Shown piece by piece: positions 39,088-45,706 of a DNA stretch of 64,000 nucleotides (the first letter of the stretch is position 1; each line of letters begins with the position of its first letter). Under the pieces are notes generated by a model. That model was given only the letters and a program-made list of their open reading frames with translations, was not told the DNA's origin and searched no databases. This DNA comes from Todiramphus chloris collaris. Lineage: Eukaryota; Chordata; Aves; Coraciiformes; Alcedinidae. The stretch covers positions 560,907-624,906 of the forward strand of contig JANVCC010009742.1 in assembly GCA_025345505.1 (NCBI GenBank), read 5' to 3'. A program made the translations under genes and the position numbers.

Positions 39088-41172
39088 GTGGACGCACCCG
39101 TGAAAGACAGTGAAGCATCGGCAAAGGACGCACTTGTCCTGTTCATGCCATCGGGCAAGCGCGGGCATTTTCCGGTCGGCACGACTGTGCTGGAAGCAGC
39201 GCGGACCCTGGGTGTCTATGTGGAAAGTGTCTGCGGCGGGCGCGGCATCTGCGGGCGCTGCCAGATCGACGTGCAGGAAGGCCGCTTCGCCAAGCATGGC
39301 ATCACCTCCTCCAACGACCACATCTCCGAATTCGGCCCCAAGGAAAAGCGCTATGCCGAAAAGCGCGACCTGAAGGACGGTCGCCGTCTTTCCTGCTCGG
39401 CGACCATTCTCGGCGATCTCGTTGTCGACGTGCCGCAGGACGTGCAGGTCAATGCGCAGGTCGTGCGCAAGGATGCCGATACGCGCATCATCGAGCGCAA
39501 TCCCGCCGTGCACATGTGCTATGTCGAGGTGGAAGAGCCCGACATGCACAAGCCGCTCGGCGATCTCGACCGCCTGAAGGCAGCGCTGGAAAAGGAATGG
39601 GGCATCCGCAATCTCGACGTGGACGCCTATCTCCTGCCGCAGATCCAGAAAATCCTGCGCAAGGGCGAATGGTCGGTGACCGCCGCCATCCACCACGACG
39701 AGGAAACATCGCGGCCGGTGATGATCGGCCTGTGGCCGGGCCTGAAGAACGAAGCCTATGGCATCGCCTGCGATATCGGCTCCACCACCATTGCCATGCA
39801 CCTGTCGTCCCTGTTGTCGGTGCGCACCATTGCCTCGGCCGGAACGTCCAACCCGCAGATCCGCTTCGGCGAAGACCTGATGAGCCGCGTCTCCTACGTC
39901 ATGATGAACCCGGACGGCCGCGAAGGCATGACCAATGCGGTGCGCGAAGCCATCAATGAACTGATCGGCAGGGTCTGCGCCGAGGGCAATGTCGCCCGCG
40001 AAGACATTCTCGATGCGGTCTTTGTCGGCAATCCGATCATGCACCACCTCTTCCTCGGCATCGACCCCACCGAACTCGGCGGCGCGCCCTTTGCGCTTGC
40101 CGTGTCCGGTGCGGTGCATCTGAAAGCCAGTGAAATCGGCCTTGCCATGAATCCCGGCTCGCGGGTCTATATGCTGCCCTGCATCGCCGGCCATGTCGGC
40201 GCCGACGCCGCTGCGGCGACGCTCGCGGAAGGCCCGCACCGGCAGGACGAGATGATGCTGCTCGTCGATGTCGGCACCAATGCGGAAATCGTGCTCGGCA
40301 ACCGCCAGCGCACCGTTGCCGCCTCCTCCCCGACCGGCCCCGCCTTCGAAGGCGCCGAAATATCCGGCGGCCAGCGCGCCGCGCCCGGTGCCATCGAACG
40401 CGTGCGCATCGATCCCCTGACGCTGGAGCCGCGCTTCCGCGTCATCGGCACGGAACAATGGTCCGATGAGGCAGGCTTTGCCGAAGCGGTGCAGGCCAGC
40501 GGCATCACCGGCATTTGCGGCTCGGCCATCATCGAAGTCGTCGCGGAAATGTACCTTTCCGGCATCATTTCCGAAGACGGTGTGGTGGATGGCAGCCTTG
40601 CCGCCAAATCACCGCGCATCCGCCCAACGGGCCGCACCTTCTCCTATCTGCTGCACGAGGGGTCGCCGACCATCATCATCACGCAGAATGACGTGCGGGC
40701 GATCCAGCTGGCCAAGGCTGCGCTCTATGCCGGCGTCAAGCTGCTGATGGACAAGCAGGCCATCGACCATGTCGACCAGATCCGCTTTGCCGGAGCCTTC
40801 GGCTCCTTCATCGACCCGAAATACGCCATGGTGCTCGGGCTCATCCCCGATTGCGACCTCGACAAGGTGAAGGCCGTCGGCAATGCGGCGGGCACAGGCG
40901 CGCGCATGGCGCTGCTCAACCGCGATTACCGCCGCGAGATCGAAGACACCGTCACCCGCATCGAAAAGATCGAGACGGCGCTGGAGCCAAAATTCCAGGA
41001 GCACTTCGTCTATGCCATGGCGATGCCCAACAAGGTCGACCCCTTCCCCAAGCTGTCGCTGGCCGTCACCCTGCCGCCGCGCAAGAATGTCGGTGATGAT
41101 GGCCAGGCGGGCGATGCCACGCCGCGCCGCCGCTCACGCGAGGACAGGGCCGCCCGCCGGTCACGGGAATAG
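39088..41172 (+). CDS. Reductive activator of corrinoid protein (RACo/RamA-type, 2Fe-2S + DUF4445)
   Basis: The start is set at the GTG at 39088, with GGAG eight bases upstream; the frame stays open upstream only because it runs through the hairpin repeat. The 694-residue protein has an N-terminal 2Fe-2S ferredoxin domain with Cys49, Cys55, Cys58 (VCGGRGICGRCQ) and Cys103. After a linker comes a DUF4445 ASKHA ATPase (GIACDIGSTTIAMHL, LLVDVGTNAEIVLG, RFAGAFGSFID). Family knowledge: RACo- and RamA-type proteins use ATP and an electron to return inactive Co(II) to Co(I). It would keep the corrinoid protein active in an aerobe, where oxidation is frequent. The C-terminus (about 678-694) is Arg-rich, RRRSREDRAARRSRE. 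Confidence 0.92.
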   Translation: MDAPVKDSEASAKDALVLFMPSGKRGHFPVGTTVLEAARTLGVYVESVCGGRGICGRCQIDVQEGRFAKHGITSSNDHISEFGPKEKRYAEKRDLKDGRRLSCSATILGDLVVDVPQDVQVNAQVVRKDADTRIIERNPAVHMCYVEVEEPDMHKPLGDLDRLKAALEKEWGIRNLDVDAYLLPQIQKILRKGEWSVTAAIHHDEETSRPVMIGLWPGLKNEAYGIACDIGSTTIAMHLSSLLSVRTIASAGTSNPQIRFGEDLMSRVSYVMMNPDGREGMTNAVREAINELIGRVCAEGNVAREDILDAVFVGNPIMHHLFLGIDPTELGGAPFALAVSGAVHLKASEIGLAMNPGSRVYMLPCIAGHVGADAAAATLAEGPHRQDEMMLLVDVGTNAEIVLGNRQRTVAASSPTGPAFEGAEISGGQRAAPGAIERVRIDPLTLEPRFRVIGTEQWSDEAGFAEAVQASGITGICGSAIIEVVAEMYLSGIISEDGVVDGSLAAKSPRIRPTGRTFSYLLHEGSPTIIITQNDVRAIQLAKAALYAGVKLLMDKQAIDHVDQIRFAGAFGSFIDPKYAMVLGLIPDCDLDKVKAVGNAAGTGARMALLNRDYRREIEDTVTRIEKIETALEPKFQEHFVYAMAMPNKVDPFPKLSLAVTLPPRKNVGDDGQAGDATPRRRSREDRAARRSRE

Positions 41173-41255
41173 AATAAATCCATTCACTTGAGTTTGCCGC
41201 GCGGGGAAATTCCGCTATCAACATCCACCATGATTGATTCCGGACCTGTTTTCCC

Positions 41256-42170
41256 ATGATTGCCTGCTTTGACATCGGTGGCTCGGCCATCAAGGGTGCA
41301 ATGGCCTATGCGCCCGAAGACATACGGCCGCTGCCGAAAGTGCCGACGCCCCTGCATGATTTCGACGCCTTTGCCGGTGCCATCGAAAAAATAGCGGCGG
41401 ATGGCGGCGCCGATCCGACATCGCTGATCTCGATTTCCATCGCCGGGGTTGTCGACGCCGACAGCGGCAGGATCACCTGCGCCAATATTCCCTGCATCCA
41501 TAACCGTCCGCTGGTAAAGGACCTCAGCGAGAAACTCGGCCGTCCGGTGCTTGTCGCCAATGATGCCGACTGCTTTGCCCTGTCGGAAGCCGTTGTGGGC
41601 GCCGGACGCGGCCACCGCGTGGTGTTCGGCATCATTCTCGGCACCGGCGTCGGCGGCGGGCTGGTCATCAACGGCAAGATTCATGAAGGTGCCGGCGGTT
41701 TTGCCGGGGAATGGGGCCATGGGCCGATTTCCGCGACCTGGGCCGGCAATCCGCCCATCGCCATTCCGCGCTATGCCTGCGGCTGCGGCCAGGTGGGCTG
41801 TGTCGACGCGGTGGGTGCGGCGCGCGGCATGGAGCGGCTGCACGCCCATATCCATGGCGTCGACCTGCCAAGCACCGAAATCATCGCCGCCTGGAACAAG
41901 GGCGACGCGGCGGCCGAGCGCACCATCGACTGCTACATCGACATCGTCAGCGGGCCGCTGGCCATGACGCTCAATGTCGTCGGCGCATCGGTTGTGCCCG
42001 TCGGCGGCGGTCTCGCCAATGCCGTTCCGCTGATCGAGCGGCTGGACCGGGCAGTGCGTGACCGCATCCTGTGGAAGACCGGCAAACCGCTGGTCATCCC
42101 CGGCGAATTGAAAATCGAACCCGGCCTGATCGGTGCCGGCGTTCTCGGATTGATGGGCGAAACAAAATGA
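41256..42170 (+). CDS. ROK-family sugar kinase
   Basis: The 304-residue protein has the ROK features: phosphate loop [14 protein letters not shown] at the start, catalytic Asp in [10 protein letters not shown] (about 106-115), [12 protein letters not shown], and the zinc motif [11 protein letters not shown] (about 174-184). Family knowledge: ROK kinases phosphorylate sugars such as glucose, N-acetylglucosamine or N-acetylmannosamine; the exact sugar is not clear. It follows the activator gene by 83 bases and its stop overlaps the start of cutC (ATGA), so it pairs with cutC, not with methyl transfer. Confidence 0.9.
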   Translation: MIACFDIGGSAIKGAMAYAPEDIRPLPKVPTPLHDFDAFAGAIEKIAADGGADPTSLISISIAGVVDADSGRITCANIPCIHNRPLVKDLSEKLGRPVLVANDADCFALSEAVVGAGRGHRVVFGIILGTGVGGGLVINGKIHEGAGGFAGEWGHGPISATWAGNPPIAIPRYACGCGQVGCVDAVGAARGMERLHAHIHGVDLPSTEIIAAWNKGDAAAERTIDCYIDIVSGPLAMTLNVVGASVVPVGGGLANAVPLIERLDRAVRDRILWKTGKPLVIPGELKIEPGLIGAGVLGLMGETK

Positions 42171-42843
42171 GCGGCATTCTCCTGGAAGTCTGCGTCGATG
42201 ATTCCAACGGCCTTGCCGCTGCGATAACAGGCGGCGCCGACCGGGTGGAACTGTGCTCGGCGCTGGAACTTGGCGGATTGACGCCGACACCGGGCCTCCG
42301 CGCCCCGGCGATTTCGTTTTCGGTGAAGCCGATATCGATGCCATGCTGCGGGAAATCGACATGATCCGCAGTGCGGGCCTTGCCGGCGTCGTTCTCGGCG
42401 CGAACCACGCCAATGGCAGCCTCGACCATGCCACGCTGGAACGCCTCATGCGCAATTGCGACGGGCTGGGCGTGACGCTGCACCGGGCCTTCGATCTCGT
42501 GCCCGACCTCGGCGAAGCCGTTGAAACCGCTGTCGGACTGGGTTTCGAGCGTATTCTCACATCCGGCCGGATGCCGACCTCGGCGCAGGGGATCGGCGAT
42601 CTGGAAACGACCTTCGCTTTCGCCGCCGGGCGGATCAGGATCATGCCCGGCTCCGGCGTGAACATCGGCAATGCGGACACACTCCTGCAGCGCATCCCAT
42701 TCCGGGAAATCCATTCCTCCTGCGCGGTTCCGGCGAAACCCATCAGTGCCGCCGCGCAGCGGCTCGGATTCGAAACCGCCACGCAGAAACGCACCAGTGT
42801 TGAACTGGTCAAGGCGCTGAAGGCGTTTTGCCTCGCGCGGTGA
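42167..42843 (+). pseudogene. cutC: cutC, broken by an internal deletion with frameshift
   Basis: The 5' part in one frame reads [40 protein letters not shown], the start of CutC. After GL at about 42297 the frame no longer matches. The rest of CutC continues in another frame from [16 protein letters not shown] (about 42299 on) to KRTSVELVKALKAFCLAR. Compared with the family, about 18-20 residues between these points are missing (the strand with PVxxMIRPR), and the length change is not a multiple of three. The 3' part is otherwise intact, including the conserved VTLHRAFD and RILTSG motifs. Family knowledge: CutC is linked to copper handling, though its role is debated. An assembly error is possible. 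Start overlaps the ROK gene stop (ATGA). Confidence 0.85.
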
Positions 42844-42860
42844 GGTGTTGCATTAGCAAC

Positions 42861-42947
42861 GTGCGTGGTTCGACAGGCTCACCATGAGGGAGGTTGCATT
42901 TTGCAGAGCACTGGATTCTCTCATGGTGAGCCTGTCGAACCACGCAC
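42861..42947. repeat. Hairpin repeat (family A), copy 5 (short form)
   Basis: Arms GTGCGTGGTTCGACAGGCTC and GAGCCTGTCGAACCACGCAC carry the G:C variant in both arms, like copy 2. It lies between the convergent cutC and lysR-type genes. Confidence 0.92.
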
Positions 42948-42968
42948 CACACTCATGCAAATCAAGCC

Positions 42969-43871
42969 TTAAAGCTTGCCCGTCCGCTCATAGCCTTCAA
43001 AATACACCCGGAGATGCTGGGCGACGGCTTTGACATGCGCGCCCGCATTCTTGGCCACCAGCATACCGAGTTTCGATTCGCCGAGCGGCGGCAGGCCGTG
43101 TTCTGCGCCGAGTTCGACCATGTTGTCCTCAAGCAGGAATTTTGAAAACGGTGCCACGGCCAGATCAGCCACGATGGCGGCGCGCTGCCCCATCGTATGG
43201 GCGCTCATATAGGCGACGCGATAGTCCCTTCCGGCGCTTTCCAGCGCGCTGATGGCATTGGCGCGCCAGATGCAGCCCTCTTCCCACATGGACAGCGGCA
43301 GCGGATTGCGCTCATGCGCCGTGCCGCATTTCGCTCCGGCCCAGATGATATCCTCGGTCATCAGAACTTCGATCTCGTCGAGCTTTGCCAGCGTTTCATT
43401 GACATTGACCAGCGTCACGTCGAGCCTTTGTTCGTCGAGCCGCTTGCGCAGGCTGTTGCTCTGGTCGATGACCACATCCACCGTCACATCCGGGTGCGAT
43501 TCGGCAAAGCGCTTGAGCACGAAGGGCAGCACCTTTTCGCCGACATCATCGGGTGCGCCCAGCCGTACCACGCCGGAAACCGTCGGAGTGATGAACTTGG
43601 CAACGGTTTCGCGGTTGAGCGCCAGCATGCGCCGGGCATAACCCAGCAGAAGCTCGCCGCTCGGCGTCAGCTTGACCGACCGCGCGTCACGCTCGAGCAG
43701 CACATGCCCCAGCGTCTCCTCCAGTTTCTTGATCTGCATGGACACTGCCGAGGGCGTGCGGAACACCGCATTGGCGGCGCTGGAAAAGCTGCCGGTTTCG
43801 GCAATCATGGCAAAGGTACGCAAGACGTCGAGATCGAGGATGGGAATGGGGTGCTGCATCGGTGCGGACAT
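42969..43871 (-). CDS. LysR-family transcriptional regulator
   Basis: The 300-residue protein has the LysR helix-turn-helix at about residues 15-75 (LRTFAMIAETGSFSSAANAV, then TPSAVSMQIKKLEETLG) and a C-terminal co-inducer domain. The sequence is of the LrhA/HexA-like type. It is divergent from a small DUF1127-like gene (44013), with 141 bases between starts. Such pairs are common in Rhizobiales and suggest that the regulator controls the small gene. No link to betaine use is visible. An internal start four codons later is possible. Confidence 0.9.
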   Translation of the reverse strand: MSAPMQHPIPILDLDVLRTFAMIAETGSFSSAANAVFRTPSAVSMQIKKLEETLGHVLLERDARSVKLTPSGELLLGYARRMLALNRETVAKFITPTVSGVVRLGAPDDVGEKVLPFVLKRFAESHPDVTVDVVIDQSNSLRKRLDEQRLDVTLVNVNETLAKLDEIEVLMTEDIIWAGAKCGTAHERNPLPLSMWEEGCIWRANAISALESAGRDYRVAYMSAHTMGQRAAIVADLAVAPFSKFLLEDNMVELGAEHGLPPLGESKLGMLVAKNAGAHVKAVAQHLRVYFEGYERTGKL

Positions 43872-44012
43872 TGCGGCGTCTCCTTGATCAATTTTTCTGA
43901 ATTATAGTGCTCTCTAATTTCGTTTGATTGAACATCAACTTGGGCAGATAGTCAAGATCACAGAACGGGCAGGCCGCAGAAAATGGCCGCCTGAAGCAAA
44001 AGGAGCAACAAA

Positions 44013-44273
44013 ATGAGTGCCTGCAATGACCATTACATCGAACATCGGGCCAGCCTGAGCGCACGTCTGTTCGCCGCCGTAAGCCGCACGGCCGGAACCG
44101 TGGCATCGATCGCGGAAGCCTCGCGCAACACCATTGTCCGGCAGCGGCGTCTGCGGGCGACGGAAGCCGCGCTGGACAGCCTGCCGGAAAATATCCGTTT
44201 CGATATCGGCTGGCCGGATCTGTATGAACGTCAGATCGCGGCGGGCAATGACATCAACCGTACGCACCAATAA
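44013..44273 (+). CDS. DUF1127-like small basic protein
   Basis: The 86-residue protein is basic and begins MSACNDHYIEHRASLSARLF. Its second half, RRLRATEAALDSLPENIRFD then IGWPDLYERQ, is the DUF1127/YjiS-like pattern in which a short helix precedes a DIGW-type motif. Family knowledge: some DUF1127 proteins bind RNA and affect sRNA or phosphate metabolism in Alphaproteobacteria. It has a good AAGGAGC site before the ATG at 44013. It is divergent from the LysR gene and followed by a terminator at 44293. Confidence 0.75.
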   Translation: MSACNDHYIEHRASLSARLFAAVSRTAGTVASIAEASRNTIVRQRRLRATEAALDSLPENIRFDIGWPDLYERQIAAGNDINRTHQ

Positions 44274-44292
44274 ATCATGAAAATACAAGTGT

Positions 44293-44324
44293 AAGGGAGC
44301 AGACCGGGCCACGTCTGCTCCCTT
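44293..44324 (+). terminator. Terminator after the DUF1127-like gene
   Basis: Perfect stem AAGGGAGCAGAC/GTCTGCTCCCTT with an 8-base loop, 20 bases after the stop; only a short T run follows. Confidence 0.8.
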
Positions 44325-44492
44325 TCCCATGCGCTCTACCTGCGCTTTTGCGACACAGGCAGGCACCCTTCCCTTTAGAATAATTCTATGGTTCTATCAG
44401 AAAAAAAGCTTAAGAGACCACGCCTGTAATTTGAAGACTCTACTTCAGGTGCGACATGGCCTCGTAGTAAAAAACGGGAACCTAGAGACATC

Positions 44493-45491
44493 ATGAACCA
44501 GACGGGCCTCAACAAGCGGTCTTTTGTTTTTTTCCTCGTGCCGAACTTTTCGATGATCGCCTTTGCGACGGCCATCGAACCGCTCCGCATTGCCAATCGC
44601 ATGCTCGGCTACGAGGCCTATCGCTGGCGCCTGGCGTCGGTGGACGGCAAGCCCGTCACCGCATCCAACGGCGTCGAATGCGCCGCCAATTCCTCGCTTG
44701 AGGATGAGCGCCGCTTCCTGACCGGCGAAGACCGCCCGTCCATGGTGTTCGTCTGCTCCGGCGTGCATGTGGAAAAATTCCAGAACAAGTCGGTCTATGC
44801 CTGGCTGCGCGAAGAGTTCAACCGCGGCGTGGCCGTCGGCGGCCTGTGCACCGGCGCGCATATCCTCGCCGCCGCCGGACTGCTCTCGGGCAAGCGCTGC
44901 GCGATCCACTGGGAAAACCTGCCCGGTTTTGCCGAATCGTTTCCGAAGGCCGATGTCTATGCCGACCTGTTCGAGGTGGACGGCAACATCTATACCTGCG
45001 CCGGAGGCACCGCAGCCCTCGACATGATGCTGAAGCTGATCGGCGACGATTTCGGCGACAACATCGTCAACCGCGTCTGCGAGCAGGCGCTGACCGACCG
45101 GGTCCGCAGCCCGCATGACCGCCAGCGCCTACCCTTGCGCGCCCGCCTCGGCGTGCAGAATTCCAAGGTTCTGACCATCATCGAACTGATGGAGGCACGG
45201 CTTTCCGAACCACTGTCGCTGATCGAGATTGCCGACCATGTCGGCCTGTCGCGCCGCCAGATCGAGCGCCTGTTCCGCCAGGAAATGGGCCGGTCCCCGG
45301 CGCGCTACTATCTGGAGATCCGGCTCGACCGTGCCCGCCACCTGCTGATCCAGTCGTCCATGCCCATCGTGGAAGTCGCGGTCGCCTGCGGGTTCGTGTC
45401 GGCCTCGCATTTCTCCAAATGCTATCGCGAGCTCTATGGCCGCTCACCGCAGCAGGAACGGGCCGACCGCAAGCAGCTGATGGCCGCTTAA
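44493..45491 (+). CDS. GlxA-family AraC-type regulator (GbdR-like)
   Basis: The 332-residue protein has an N-terminal DJ-1/PfpI-like domain (VFFLVPNFSMIAFATAIEPL at about 12-31, GLCTGAHILAAAGLL at about 117-131) and a C-terminal AraC DNA-binding domain with two helix-turn-helix units (IADHVGLSRRQIERLF, then VEVAVACGFVSASHFSKCY). Family knowledge: GbdR of Pseudomonas has this layout and activates glycine betaine and dimethylglycine catabolism genes. Its place next to a dimethylglycine-dehydrogenase-type gene and near sox genes makes a GbdR-like role likely. The region 44274-44492 upstream holds the terminator at 44293 and the promoter. Confidence 0.9.
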   Translation: MNQTGLNKRSFVFFLVPNFSMIAFATAIEPLRIANRMLGYEAYRWRLASVDGKPVTASNGVECAANSSLEDERRFLTGEDRPSMVFVCSGVHVEKFQNKSVYAWLREEFNRGVAVGGLCTGAHILAAAGLLSGKRCAIHWENLPGFAESFPKADVYADLFEVDGNIYTCAGGTAALDMMLKLIGDDFGDNIVNRVCEQALTDRVRSPHDRQRLPLRARLGVQNSKVLTIIELMEARLSEPLSLIEIADHVGLSRRQIERLFRQEMGRSPARYYLEIRLDRARHLLIQSSMPIVEVAVACGFVSASHFSKCYRELYGRSPQQERADRKQLMAA

Positions 45492-45519
45492 GCCAGTCGG
45501 GATTGACTGCAACTCTGCG

Positions 45520-45643
45520 GTGCGTGGTTCGACAAGCTCACCATGAGGAAAATGGAGGATTGCAGTGAGCACTATTCTGCAAGGTTTGTGATTGATCTTG
45601 CGCCAAACCACCTCCCTCATGGTGAGCTTGTCGAACCACGCAC
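45520..45643. repeat. Hairpin repeat (family A), copy 6
   Basis: Arms GTGCGTGGTTCGACAAGCTC and GAGCTTGTCGAACCACGCAC with the long inner core (GGAGGATTGCAGTGAGCACT). It lies between the convergent GlxA-type regulator and flavoprotein 2. Confidence 0.92.
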
Positions 45644-45653
45644 AACCCAAAAG

Positions 45654-45679
45654 AAATGGCGCCCGTTCAGGCGCCATTT
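45654..45679. terminator. Bidirectional terminator before flavoprotein gene 2
   Basis: Stem AAATGGCGCC/GGCGCCATTT with loop CGTTCA and T-rich flank, between convergent genes; same design as the terminator at 28896. Confidence 0.8.
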
Positions 45680-45706
45680 TCATTTCTCCATACAAGCGGA
45701 ACCGGC

